Assembly (NCBI GenBank): GCA_945957375.1
Contig: CAMFKX010000008.1
Span: 1-45,301 of the forward strand
Direction of reading: 5' to 3'
Length of the DNA: 45,301 bases
Source: an uncultured Roseiarcus sp.
Lineage (GTDB): Bacteria; Pseudomonadota; Alphaproteobacteria; Rhizobiales; Beijerinckiaceae
Part shown: piece after piece, positions 1 through 7,787 of the stretch
How the letters are laid out: each line of letters opens with the position of its first letter
Numbering within the stretch: the first letter of the stretch is position 1
Notes under the pieces: generated by a model
What the model was told of the DNA's origin: nothing
Database searches by the model: none
The model's input: the letters and a program-made list of their open reading frames with translations, nothing else
Position numbers and translations under genes: made by a program

Positions 1-308
1 CGGGTCAGGCCGAGACGCAACTCCCCATCCGAAAGAAGCGAAGAGATGACGGTCGCTTTAAGGACCGATTCCCTGATCGTCGGCGCCGGAACGTCAACAA
101 TTTCTCGAACCAATTCGCGCCGCCGACGCCAAAGCTGGTCAATCTCGGGCGGGGGCGTGTCCGACCCCCCGTGTTGCGCGTCGATTTCGTCCAGACGGGC
201 GGCGACCGCGGACAGCTCCTGATACCGGTCGAAGATTTGCCCTGAAGAATTCGGTTCTACCAGACTCTGCGTGTTGTTGACGTCCCCAAAACGCCGTTCC
301 CGAAACAT
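1..308 (-). CDS. Hypothetical protein, partial (runs off left edge)
   Basis: An open frame runs from an ATG at 308 to the window edge (102 codons, no stop). It is preceded by a good ribosome-binding site, GAGGAG, about six bases before the ATG, which decides the start. The visible protein begins MFRERRFGDV and is charged and soluble, with a helical Arg/Glu-rich stretch near residues 55-75 (WRRRRELVREIV). No signal peptide, membrane segment or recognised motif is visible. I do not recognise the family. The base composition upstream of the gene is noticeably more AT-rich than the rest of the window, which could mark acquired DNA next to the insertion sequence. Confidence 0.6.
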   Translation of the reverse strand, partial: MFRERRFGDVNNTQSLVEPNSSGQIFDRYQELSAVAARLDEIDAQHGGSDTPPPEIDQLWRRRRELVREIVDVPAPTIRESVLKATVISSLLSDGELRLGLT

Positions 309-618
309 TTTGGCTCCTCAGTATAGAATAGGTTGGTATTGAGGTTTCCCCCTTTCTGCAATTTTGCACAACTCTGGTTGTACACCGTGAGCGACCATGT
401 CGCCCCGCTCGGCTGTTCGATCTCCAAATGAGCATGCGAGCAATACTGGCGAACGCACATTCATTCAGGTTGCAGTGTTCACGGACCTATCACACTTGCT
501 GGATGCAAGGAATCCCGTCTGCCGTCAAAATCCAAACATTAAGACTTCTACATGTAATCTTTAACATACGAAACAAATATGGGTTGTAGGAGCGACTTCG
601 GGTTGCCGCCAAGGGGAT
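309..618. other. Non-coding stretch, AT-richer than surroundings
   Basis: I see no supported gene here. It should hold the promoter of the leftward hypothetical gene ending at 308. The right side abuts the insertion sequence. Short AT-rich runs near 540-590 stand out against the GC-rich background, but no repeat or RNA gene was recognised. Confidence 0.4.
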
Positions 619-639
619 GATTCGTGGGGCCTCCCTAGG

Positions 640-1062
640 TCACCGACTCATAAAGCGGAACCAGATTCGGATAGCGGCGAGCTTGACGATGGCCAGGTAG
701 TTTGCGTCGTGCTTTTCGTAGCGCGTCGCCACGGCCCGAAAGTGTTTGAGCTTGTTGAAGAAGCATTCGACGAGGCTGCGGAAGCGATAGAGGTAGGCGC
801 TGAACGAGGGGACGTTCACGCGATTGGGCATTGGCTTGATGTTGCCCCAGGCGCCTTGCTTTTCGAGCCGCGCTCTCAGAGCGTCGCTGTCGTAGCCGCG
901 GTCGGCGAGGAGGATTTGACCGTCGCCGAGGCCGCCGAGCATGTCGGCGGCGCTTCGACCGTCATGGGCTTGGCCGGCCGTCAGCTTCAAGAGGATGGGC
1001 AGTCCGTTGGCGTCGACGAGGGCGTGGATCTTCGTCGTCAGTCCGCCTCGCGAGCGCCCCAT
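640..1062 (-). CDS. IS5-family transposase, C-terminal part (orfB)
   Basis: This is the catalytic C-terminal half (DDE_Tnp_1 type). It contains the GRSRGGLTTKIHALVD start of the catalytic region, the second Asp in LLADRGYDSDALR, and the C-terminal YRFRSLVECFFNKLKHFR block carrying the catalytic Glu. It overlaps the first half by 25 bases in a different frame and ends 20 bp inside the left inverted repeat. It is probably made only as a frameshift fusion with the upstream frame, because no separate ribosome-binding site is evident. Confidence 0.85.
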   Translation of the reverse strand: MGRSRGGLTTKIHALVDANGLPILLKLTAGQAHDGRSAADMLGGLGDGQILLADRGYDSDALRARLEKQGAWGNIKPMPNRVNVPSFSAYLYRFRSLVECFFNKLKHFRAVATRYEKHDANYLAIVKLAAIRIWFRFMSR

Positions 1063-1442
1063 GCAGCGGCTTCCAGCGACGTCCCCAGCGGCGGCCGGCG
1101 TTTCTTCAGACCCCCCTTTTTGCCGTTCGCACCATGCTGGTGGACGCGGATGGAAGAACTGTCGATCATTTGCAGGTCGCCATCGTAGGCTGCTGAGATC
1201 GCTTCAAATATCCGGTCCCACACGCCGATCCTGGCCCAGCGGACGAAGCGGTTGTAGCAGGTCGTCGAAGGTCCGTAGCGCTCCGGAATCTCGGCCCAGG
1301 GCGAGCCGGTGCGGAGCCGCCAGTAGATGCCGTTGAGAACCGTGCGGTCGTCCGAGCGCGGAACGCCGCGCGGCTTGTTCGGCAACAGCGGCTCGATGAT
1401 CGACCACTCGAAATCCGAAAGCTCGTAACGGCGCGGCGACAT
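1038..1442 (-). CDS. IS5-family transposase, N-terminal part (orfA)
   Basis: This frame encodes the N-terminal half of a DDE transposase (DUF4096-type N-domain). It opens MSPRRYELSDFEW, typical of IS427-like enzymes, and continues with the NGIYWRLRTGSPW motif and MIDSSSIRVHQH, which contains the first catalytic Asp. It leaves the transposase reading frame at its last dozen codons, where the second frame (640-1062) takes over with MGRSRGGLTTK. In related elements the two halves are joined by programmed frameshifting, so a split gene need not be dead. It lies just downstream of the inverted repeat at 1470. Confidence 0.85.
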   Translation of the reverse strand: MSPRRYELSDFEWSIIEPLLPNKPRGVPRSDDRTVLNGIYWRLRTGSPWAEIPERYGPSTTCYNRFVRWARIGVWDRIFEAISAAYDGDLQMIDSSSIRVHQHGANGKKGGLKKRRPPLGTSLEAAAWGAREAD

Positions 1443-1470
1443 GTTCGCTCCCCCTCAGGGAGCTTGAATC

Positions 1471-1876
1471 ACGCCGCGCCGAAAATCGGAATAGCATTTA
1501 TGAGTTTGTGACCTAGACCCCCGCGAGAGGTCCGCAGCCCGAGGAGCGGGGCAAATTCTTCGGGCACGCACCTGCACAAGAAAGCATGCTGCGATTGCGA
1601 GGTTGAGTCATTAGAATCACTTGCGGCCCCGAAAAATCGGCCGGAAGCCAACGGATCGTGGTCTTGCCCGGGGATTTGCCCAGGTTACGAATCCGTATTG
1701 CAACTGCTTGTCGCGTCACGATTTGGGCCGAGTGACTCGGCGCCGCGCTGATGCTGGCGGCGGCGCTGTTCGTTCCTCATCAGGCTGCCCAGGACGCCGG
1801 CTGGATTAGGCCATGACCGAAGCCGGGCATCGCGCACCGGCCGCTTGCGACTTTACCGAGGTCCGAGGACGTCAAA
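1471..1876. other. Intergenic region between IS element and merR
   Basis: No convincing gene. A short hydrophobic frame on the plus strand (about 1735-1816, ending LFVPHQAAQDAGWIRP) might be the tail of a vanished membrane protein, but it is too short to support. The segment separates the insertion sequence from the end of merR. Confidence 0.3.
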
Positions 1877-2305
1877 TCAATCGACGGCCTTCTGTCGAAA
1901 TAGCGTGTCGATCAGAGGGCAATCACGGCGTGTTCCATCGCCGCATTGCGCGACGACGTTTCTTAACACGCGTTCCATGCGCTTCAAATCGGCGATCTTT
2001 GCGCGCACATCCGCCAAATGGCTTCCCGCGAGGCGGCTCGCTTCCGCGCAAGGCTGCTCCCGCTCATCAACCAAACGTAAGAGGGCGCGAATTTCCTCGA
2101 GAGAGAATCCAAGCTCGCGCGCGCGGCGCACGAAGCCGAGGCGACGCTCGTGGGCGGCGTCATAGCTGCGGTAGCCGCTGGCGGTGCGCGGCGGCGCCGG
2201 CAACAGGCCGATCTTCTCGTAATAGCGGACGGTTTCGAGATTGGCGCCTGTTCGACGGGCCAACTCCGCGCGCTGAAGGCCTTTGGAGGGCTTCGGGAGG
2301 CTCAT
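1877..2305 (-). CDS. merR: Mercury-responsive regulator MerR
   Basis: MerR-family activator/repressor of 142 aa that represses the divergent mer operon without Hg(II) and activates it by DNA distortion when Hg(II) binds. The N-terminal winged helix-turn-helix spans about residues 10-80 (ELARRTGANLETVRYYEKIG). The three mercury-binding cysteines are all present: C86 in PCAEAS, C121 in AQCG and C129 in DCPLI, matching the Cys82/117/126 set of Tn501 MerR. The start at 2305 (MSLPKPSK) was chosen over the longer frame because the extra N-terminus would overlap the operator. It is divergent from merT with a shared 83-bp control region. Confidence 0.93.
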   Translation of the reverse strand: MSLPKPSKGLQRAELARRTGANLETVRYYEKIGLLPAPPRTASGYRSYDAAHERRLGFVRRARELGFSLEEIRALLRLVDEREQPCAEASRLAGSHLADVRAKIADLKRMERVLRNVVAQCGDGTRRDCPLIDTLFRQKAVD

Positions 2306-2316
2306 GAAAATAGTCC

Positions 2317-2350
2317 TTGACCCCGTAGTCACTACAGGCCGCACGATATT
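2317..2350 (+). promoter_or_regulatory. mer operator/promoter (MerR binding dyad)
   Basis: TTGACC at 2317-2322 serves as the -35 box. It is followed directly by the dyad CCGTAGTCACTACAGG (2321-2336) in the position where MerR dyads lie. A weak -10 (within CACGATATT, 2342-2350) follows at an over-long spacing of about 19-20 bp, the hallmark of MerR-activated promoters. The exact -10 hexamer is uncertain. Confidence 0.65.
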
Positions 2351-2388
2351 CGCAAGCTGGGACCTCGTGCAATAGGAGCGCAACGATC

Positions 2389-2805
2389 ATGAGCGATTCG
2401 ACAATTTCGACCCACGGGCTGCGAGAGGCCGACGCCGTCGCGGCGCCGGCGCACGGCGAACGCGCCACGGCGTCGGGCTGGCTCGCCGTCGGCGGCATTC
2501 TGGGCGCACTGGGGGCGGCATCGTGCTGCGTCATTCCCTTCGCGCTCTTTCTTGCCGGCGTCAGCGGCGCCTGGATCGGCAACCTGACGGCGCTAGAGCC
2601 CTACCAGCCCATCTTCGCCGCCGTCTCGCTGGCTTTCGTCGGAGCCGGCGCTTGGCGGCTGCGCCGCAAGAGGCAGGTCGTTTGCGCCGACGGCTACTGC
2701 GCCACGCCGCAGTCGGATCGCGTCGCGAGGATCGGCCTGATCGCCGCCGGGACGTTGGTCGGCATCGCGGTCGCGTTCCCATACGCCGCGCGATATTTCC
2801 TGTGA
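2389..2805 (+). CDS. merT: Mercuric ion transporter MerT
   Basis: Inner-membrane Hg(II) importer of 138 aa that hands mercury to MerA. The first membrane helix carries the paired cysteines C46-C47 (AASCCVIPF), and a cytoplasmic loop carries the second pair C99 and C104 (VVCADGYC), as in classical MerT. Three hydrophobic segments are visible (about 32-60, 72-90, 113-136). The N-terminus is about 20 residues longer than classical MerT. A GGAG lies about ten bases before the ATG. It is the first gene of merTPA and is followed 33 bp later by merP. Confidence 0.92.
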   Translation: MSDSTISTHGLREADAVAAPAHGERATASGWLAVGGILGALGAASCCVIPFALFLAGVSGAWIGNLTALEPYQPIFAAVSLAFVGAGAWRLRRKRQVVCADGYCATPQSDRVARIGLIAAGTLVGIAVAFPYAARYFL

Positions 2806-2838
2806 GTGTCGAAAGACATTGCTGAGATGGGGAGAAAC

Positions 2839-3147
2839 ATGAAGACCGGATTTGGAATGTTGGCCGCAATTGGGCTGTTCGCCGCTCCCGTCACGGCGCA
2901 AGCGGGCGAGGCGACGATCGTTCTTACCGTCCACCACGCCGGGTGCGTGCTATGCGGGCCGATCGTGAAGAGCACGCTCGCCCATGTCAAAGGCGTCAAC
3001 GGCGTCACGGTCAGTCAAGCCGACGCGATGGCCGACGTCACAGCGACGATAAACTACGACGCCGCGGTGACATCGCCGGACACGATGATCAAGGCTGCGA
3101 CCGACCATGGCTATCCAGCCGAAGTCGCCAAGGCGACGAAGGGCTGA
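2839..3147 (+). CDS. merP: Periplasmic mercury-binding protein MerP (divergent)
   Basis: Small secreted heavy-metal-associated (HMA) domain protein of 102 aa. It captures Hg(II) in the periplasm and passes it to MerT. A signal peptide covers about residues 1-22 (cleavage near AQA). The metal site is GCVLCG with C36 and C39, instead of the usual GMTCAACP, so the loop is unusual although the CxxC spacing is kept. ATG 2839 is preferred over an in-frame GTG at 2806 because a GGGGAG ribosome site precedes it and the signal peptide starts there. It sits between merT and merA. Confidence 0.85.
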   Translation: MKTGFGMLAAIGLFAAPVTAQAGEATIVLTVHHAGCVLCGPIVKSTLAHVKGVNGVTVSQADAMADVTATINYDAAVTSPDTMIKAATDHGYPAEVAKATKG

Positions 3148-3171
3148 GGCGGCGGAACCGAGGACGAAACG

Positions 3172-4602
3172 ATGAGCGATTGCTGCGCGCCGAAGGCGAA
3201 GAAAACCGACCAATATGACCTTGCCGTTGTCGGCGCCGGATCTGCGGGATTTTCGGCGGCGATCACAGCCGCCGAGCAGGGCGCGCAGGTCGCACTGATC
3301 GGGGCCGGCAGAATCGGCGGCACGTGCGTCAATGTCGGCTGCGTGCCGTCGAAGGCGCTGATCCGCGCGGCGGAGACGCTCTACAACGCGCGCGCCGCGG
3401 CTCGCTTCGCCGGCGTCTCCGCCCATGCCGAGGTTCTCGACTGGCGCGCCACGATCAAGCAAAAGGACGCACTGGTCGCCTCGCTGCGGCAGGCCAAATA
3501 CGCAGACCTGCTGCCCGCCTACAACAACGTCGCCTACCGCGAAGGGCCGGCGAAGCTCGTCGAAGGCGGCGTCGAGGTCGCCGGCGCGCTTCTCGCCGCG
3601 GAGCGGATCATCGTCGCCACCGGCGCCCGGCCCGGGGTTCCGGCGATCACGGGCATCGACACCGTGCCCTATTTGACGAGCACGACGGCGCTCGAACTCG
3701 AAGACCTGCCGCGCTCGCTCATCGTAGTCGGCGGCGGTTATGTCGGGGCGGAACTGGCGCAGATGTTCGCACGCGCCGGTGTGCGCGTGACGCTCGTCTG
3801 CCGTTCAAGGTTGTTGCCCGAAGCCGAGCCGGAGATCAGCGCGGCGCTGGCGCAAGTCTTCTCCGGCGAGGGGATCGAGGTCGTTTCCGCCGTCGCCTAT
3901 CGCTCGATCCGCAAAACGGGGACGGGAGTCGAGCTGTCGTTCGTCCGCGACGGCCGCGAGGCGCAGATCGAGGCCGAAAAGGTTCTCGCCGCGACAGGAC
4001 GCACGCCGAACACTGAGGGGCTGGGCCTCACCGAGCTCGGCGTCGCTCAGACGCCGCAGGGCGCCATCGTCGTGGATGATCGCATGCGCACGAGTCGGCC
4101 CGGCGTCTATGCGGCAGGCGATGTCACGGGCCGCGACGAATTCGTCTACATGGCGGCCTACGGCGCAAAGCTTGCGGCCAAGAACGCGCTCAACGGCGAC
4201 AGTCTCGCCTATGACAATTCCGCGATGCCGGCCATCGTGTTCACCGATCCGCAGGTCGCGAGCGTCGGCTATACGGAAGCGGTTGCTCGCGCCGCCGGGG
4301 TCAAGACGCGAGTTTCCACGATCGGCCTCGACCAGGTTCCTCGCGCGCTGGCGGCGCGGGACACGCGCGGGCTTATCAAGCTCGTGGCGGACGCCGACGG
4401 CGACAGGCTCATCGGCGCGCATATCTGCGCCCCTGAAGGCGCCGACAGCATTCAAACGGCGGCGATGGCGATCCGCGGCAGGCTGACGGTGAAGGAAGTC
4501 GCGGAGACGATCTTCCCCTATCTGACGACCGTGGAAGGGCTGAAGCTCGCCGCCCTCGCGTTCGACAAAGAGGTGACGAAGCTCTCTTGTTGCGCCGGTT
4601 GA
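3172..4602 (+). CDS. merA: Mercuric reductase MerA (short form)
   Basis: Cytosolic FAD enzyme of 476 aa reducing Hg(II) to volatile Hg(0) with NADPH. It has the FAD-binding GAGSAGFSAA (21-30), the redox-active pair C52/C57 in GGTCVNVGCVPSK, the NADPH-binding VVGGGYVGAELA, the second FAD site YAAGDVTG, and the C-terminal vicinal C473-C474 (LSCCAG) that load mercury into the active site. The N-terminal NmerA HMA domain of longer MerA proteins is absent. In its place is a short tail with its own cysteine pair (MSDCCAPK). Ribosome site GAGGA precedes ATG 3172, and the gene is 24 bp after merP. Confidence 0.95.
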   Translation: MSDCCAPKAKKTDQYDLAVVGAGSAGFSAAITAAEQGAQVALIGAGRIGGTCVNVGCVPSKALIRAAETLYNARAAARFAGVSAHAEVLDWRATIKQKDALVASLRQAKYADLLPAYNNVAYREGPAKLVEGGVEVAGALLAAERIIVATGARPGVPAITGIDTVPYLTSTTALELEDLPRSLIVVGGGYVGAELAQMFARAGVRVTLVCRSRLLPEAEPEISAALAQVFSGEGIEVVSAVAYRSIRKTGTGVELSFVRDGREAQIEAEKVLAATGRTPNTEGLGLTELGVAQTPQGAIVVDDRMRTSRPGVYAAGDVTGRDEFVYMAAYGAKLAAKNALNGDSLAYDNSAMPAIVFTDPQVASVGYTEAVARAAGVKTRVSTIGLDQVPRALAARDTRGLIKLVADADGDRLIGAHICAPEGADSIQTAAMAIRGRLTVKEVAETIFPYLTTVEGLKLAALAFDKEVTKLSCCAG

Positions 4603-4996
4603 TTCCTGCGCCGCAGTCGCCCACGGTTGCGGATCGTCAACGTCCTGGAGCGACCCTCGTAACTGGCGTCGAAGGGGCCAAAAGGACGCTGTCGGTGCAG
4701 GCTTGCACCTCGGCCCGCAGAGCTGAACCAGCGTCGTCGGCTTCCGGCGGGAATGCGCTCGCCTGGCGGCACGTCCATCGCCGGGCAGCGACAGCGGCCA
4801 GCGACACGTCCATGGAGTTGCCATTCCGGCGTACTTTGGCCGTCTTGGAATCGCCGGCCATAGCTGTGTGTCGCGAAGCCGAGGCGGACCATAAAGCTCG
4901 AGCGAGGTATTGATGGCCCGCATCTTCAGGGCGTGCGTCACATCTCCAGGAAGAATAGCTGCTATTGAGACAATCCGCGCGGCGGTTGCCAATCGT
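4603..4996. other. Intergenic region after merA
   Basis: No gene is supported. Several short frames exist on both strands but none has a start site or recognisable motif. merA from the left and the EamA gene from the right converge on it, so transcription terminators are expected. I found no clear stem-loop followed by a T-run. Confidence 0.4.
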
Positions 4997-5863
4997 TCAG
5001 GCCGCAATCTTGCGCGCCGCGATGACTAAGGCGATGCCGCCAAGGATAACGAGCGATGAGAGGGCCAGACGTGGTGAGACGGCCTCGCCGAGCGCCGCCG
5101 TTCCGGCGAGCGCCGTGAGAACAGGGACGCTCAGTTGCACAGACGCGGCTTGAACCGGCGACAGCCCGCGGAGCGCGGCGTACCAGATGGAATAGCCGAA
5201 CCCGGAGGCGACGGCGCCTGAAAGGACGGCGTACATCACTCCGGCGGGCTCTATGTTGTGCCCCTCGAAAGCTGTCGCGGCGACGAGAACGCCGGCCAAG
5301 GGCAGCGCGCGCTGAAAATTGCCGGCCGTTGATGCGAGCGGATCGGCGGCGTTTCGGCCAATGAGCGAATAGGCTCCCCAGGATGCGCCGGCGACAATCA
5401 TCAACGTCGCGCCAACGAGTGACGGCGCGCTGGCGCCGGGCATAAGGAGCGCCATAAGCCCCGCGACGGCCAGAATGAAGCCGATGGCCTGAAGTCGGGA
5501 CATGCGCTCGCCGCGAAGCCGTCCAGCCGACACCATCGTCACTTGCACCGCTCCGAACAGCAGTAGGGCGCCTGTCCCTGCGGGCAGCGTGACATAGGCG
5601 AAAGAAAATGCGGCTGCGTAAGCACACAGGAAGATGGCCGCCGGCCAGTTCCCGCCCCCGGTTCGCGTCCCGCCCGTGACAAGCAGGATCAGCCAGAGCG
5701 CCAACGCCCCCGCGCTGACGCGCACCAACGTGAAGCTCGCCGGATCGATCTCGCTATGCGCGAGGGCGAGGCGGCAGAATATCGAATTCGCCGCGAAGGC
5801 GACCATCGCCGCTGCGGTCAGCCCAATGGTCCGCGCGGCCGGCGCGCCCTCCGTCTTGCGCAT
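4997..5863 (-). CDS. EamA-family (DMT) transporter
   Basis: Inner-membrane drug/metabolite transporter of 288 aa with about ten hydrophobic helices arranged as two EamA repeats (about residues 12-135 and 145-282). The family exports amino acids, metabolites or toxic compounds; the substrate cannot be told from the sequence. It is the last gene of a leftward run that begins with the TetR regulator at 8405, and starts 22 bp after the haloacid dehalogenase stop. Its position suggests export of a product or toxic substrate handled by the enzymes upstream. Confidence 0.85.
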   Translation of the reverse strand: MRKTEGAPAARTIGLTAAAMVAFAANSIFCRLALAHSEIDPASFTLVRVSAGALALWLILLVTGGTRTGGGNWPAAIFLCAYAAAFSFAYVTLPAGTGALLLFGAVQVTMVSAGRLRGERMSRLQAIGFILAVAGLMALLMPGASAPSLVGATLMIVAGASWGAYSLIGRNAADPLASTAGNFQRALPLAGVLVAATAFEGHNIEPAGVMYAVLSGAVASGFGYSIWYAALRGLSPVQAASVQLSVPVLTALAGTAALGEAVSPRLALSSLVILGGIALVIAARKIAA

Positions 5864-5884
5864 GCTCCCTCAAATTCAAGCGCC

Positions 5885-6565
5885 CTATGCCGTCAGCAAC
5901 TCCGGCAGTTCGGCGAGGCTGCGCACTTCGTGATCGGGCGCGCCTGGAAGGCGCTCGGGCCGCTGGCCGTACCGGTTACACCAGACCACACGCATTCCAA
6001 ACGCCGAGGCCGCATAGGCGTCCCAGGCGTTGGAGGACTGAAAGGACGTTTCGTGTGCTCCGACGCCAAGCGCGCGCAGGCCGTATTCGTAGACGCTCGG
6101 ATGGGTCTTGAACGCCTTGACCGCGTCCGCCGAAAGCACGGCGTCGAACAAGTCGTGCAGCCCCGCTCCGCGCACGACCGCCTCGAGCATGGCGGGAGAA
6201 CCATTGGAGAGAATGGCGGTCGTGAAGCCTGTCGCGCGAAGCGTCCGCAGGGTCTCGGGAACTTCCGGGAACGCTTCCAACGTCAGATAGAGTTGCATCA
6301 GCCGCTCTCGCAGCGCTGGCGAGGCGAGCCCGAGGCTTTCCAACGCGAAATCGAGCGCCTCCCCTGTGACCTGCCAGAAATCGGCGTAACGGCCCTGCAG
6401 GGTCCTGAGCCATGTGTACTGCAACTGCTTGTCGCGCCACAGCATGGTGAGCGCGCCTCGCTTTTCTTCGGGAATGTCGGCGCAGCGCGCGGCGGCCGAA
6501 GCGAAGTCGAAGATCGTGCCATAAGCGTCGAAGACGCAGGCGCGAATGCCGGAAAGCTTGGTCAT
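5885..6565 (-). CDS. Haloacid dehalogenase, type II (HAD superfamily)
   Basis: Hydrolase of 226 aa resembling L-2-haloacid dehalogenases, which replace the halogen of 2-haloacids with a hydroxyl through an aspartyl ester. The HAD motifs are in order: catalytic Asp13 in FDAYGTIFD, the LSNGSP motif II, the lysine of FKTHPSVY, and the SSNAWDAYAA segment characteristic of the type II dehalogenase subgroup. Its start codon overlaps the stop of the upstream broken peroxiredoxin (ATGA), so the two were translationally coupled. The function as a dehalogenase is a family inference; other small acids could be the substrate. Confidence 0.88.
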   Translation of the reverse strand: MTKLSGIRACVFDAYGTIFDFASAAARCADIPEEKRGALTMLWRDKQLQYTWLRTLQGRYADFWQVTGEALDFALESLGLASPALRERLMQLYLTLEAFPEVPETLRTLRATGFTTAILSNGSPAMLEAVVRGAGLHDLFDAVLSADAVKAFKTHPSVYEYGLRALGVGAHETSFQSSNAWDAYAASAFGMRVVWCNRYGQRPERLPGAPDHEVRSLAELPELLTA

Positions 6566-7084
6566 GTGGCGGTTCCTCGGACGGGATAGTTCCTATCCAT
6601 CGCGAAGCGCAGCCCCGCGAGCAGACGATCGAAATTCGCTCGTACGAACGGCGCGTTCGCGACGTCGACGATCTACAGGAGACTCTGCGCATTGACAGTG
6701 AAGAGCGGGGGCTCCGGAAAGCGGTGATCCGTCTCGTGCGGTGATTGCGGCTCGGAAATGTAGAGGCGGAGCGCGCGCATGGTCGGTTCGTCGAGGCCAT
6801 GCAGCAGCAGAAAGCCAACGCTCACCGTCCGGGCAAGCAGACGCGTCTGTGCGGCGCAGTCGGCTGAGACAGCGGCCAGCGTGACACCGAGCGCGGCAAG
6901 AGCCGCGCGGCGCTCCTCGATCTCGACGAGATAGCTCTTGCAGATCGGGCAGTGCTGTCCGCGAAAAATGAACAGGGCCTGCCAGCCTTCCCGGCGCGTC
7001 GAAGACGAAGGGCGCGCCGTTCTGGTGTTGAAAATTCGCAGGGCCGAGGGCTTGGCCCGGATGCAGCTTGCCTGTGGTTTTCAC
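6562..7084 (-). pseudogene. Peroxiredoxin-like protein, broken by a frameshift and a stop codon
   Basis: Read across frames, this is an AhpC/TSA-like peroxiredoxin (peroxiredoxin-like family 2 type). A GTG start at 7084 follows GGAGG and gives MKTTGKLHPGQALG..GAPFVFDAP. One extra base near 6995 shifts the frame; the product then continues as EGWQALFIFRGQHCPICK, with the peroxidatic CPIC, through VSADCAAQTRLLA. A TAG codon near 6674 interrupts it just after NAQSLL. After that stop the conserved tail (IVDVANAPFVRANFDRLLAG) continues to a TGA overlapping the dehalogenase ATG. Two independent lesions suggest real decay, though a sequencing error could explain either one. Confidence 0.75.
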
Positions 7085-7124
7085 CAACGCGCCTCCAACC
7101 CCCCGGCGCGATCGCGCCCGGCGG

Positions 7125-7703
7125 CTATCTTTCGGCGGACGGCATTCTATAGGCCGCGAACATGTCGTCGACCTGAGTGTGGAAGAGATGGTTCGAGAAA
7201 TTGCTCAGCGTCTTGACCGCCATCGCCAAGACGATCTCGAGTGCGTGCCGTTCGGTAAAGCCGGCGGCGAGGAAAGCCGCCATATCCCCCTTGGACGGCT
7301 TGCCGCGCGTGTCGACCATGGTCTTCGTGAACTTGGCGAGCGCGGCGAGTTTCGCATCGGGGATGGGCCGCTTGTGGCGCAGCGCCTCCAGGACCGGAGC
7401 TGGCACTTTGGACATCTTGTCGGCGATCATGCTGTGGGCGGCGCCGCAATAATTGCAGCCGTTCTCGATGCTGACGACGAGAAACACCACTTCCTGTTCG
7501 GCCGGCGTGAAACCGGAGTCGGTCCGGAAGCGCGCGTAACCGTCGAGATAGGTTTCGAGGACGCCCGGCGAATTGACCATGTTGGCGTACATATTGGGAA
7601 TGACTCCGACTTGCGCCTTGGCCTTCTCCAAAACGCGGCGGATCGCCGGATCGTCGCTGGAAAGCGTTTGCGCGGGCAGGGTCAGCTTGGCTTCCGCAGT
7701 CAT
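7125..7703 (-). CDS. Carboxymuconolactone decarboxylase/AhpD-like protein
   Basis: Protein of 192 aa in the peroxidase-related CMD/AhpD fold. It carries the AhpD-type CxxC plus His signature: C83 and C86 in NGCNYCGAAH with H90. These residues act as a thiol-disulfide reductant or proton relay in family members that reduce peroxides. The IPNMYANMVNSPGVL segment is typical of the family. It lies 84 bp after tetR and 41 bp before the broken peroxiredoxin, so together they look like a thiol-peroxide detoxification unit under TetR control. Confidence 0.85.
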   Translation of the reverse strand: MTAEAKLTLPAQTLSSDDPAIRRVLEKAKAQVGVIPNMYANMVNSPGVLETYLDGYARFRTDSGFTPAEQEVVFLVVSIENGCNYCGAAHSMIADKMSKVPAPVLEALRHKRPIPDAKLAALAKFTKTMVDTRGKPSKGDMAAFLAAGFTERHALEIVLAMAVKTLSNFSNHLFHTQVDDMFAAYRMPSAER

Positions 7704-7787
7704 TCGTCAACCTTTTTGGGCGCCGGCGTCTCGTTGGCCCCACCGGATTGCGGCGCGAAGCCCCGGTGAAGATGGGCCTGCAACCGT

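Larger units (their letters stand above)
619..1470 (-). mobile_element. IS5-family insertion sequence (IS427-like), about 852 bp
   Basis: Both ends carry imperfect inverted repeats starting GATTC and continuing into CTCCCT: the left end at 619 reads GATTCGTGGGGCCTCCCTA and the right end, read on the minus strand from 1470, GATTCAAGCTCCCTGAGG. They enclose two overlapping minus-strand transposase frames that fill the element. Size, two-frame organisation and protein sequence fit the IS427 group of IS5, which is known for a frameshift between orfA and orfB. I could not define a target-site duplication by eye, so the ends are approximate to a few bases. Confidence 0.75.

Noticed and set aside
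1735-1816. Short hydrophobic plus-strand frame ending LFVPHQAAQDAGWIRP
   Set aside because: Only about 26 codons with no start; too short to call a gene fragment.
4518-4892. Possible gene between merA and the EamA transporter on the minus strand
   Set aside because: Overlaps the merA 3' end, Arg/Ser-rich, no start signal or homology that I can name.
3805-5007. 400-codon minus-strand frame overlapping the end of merA
   Set aside because: No motif, mostly antisense to merA.
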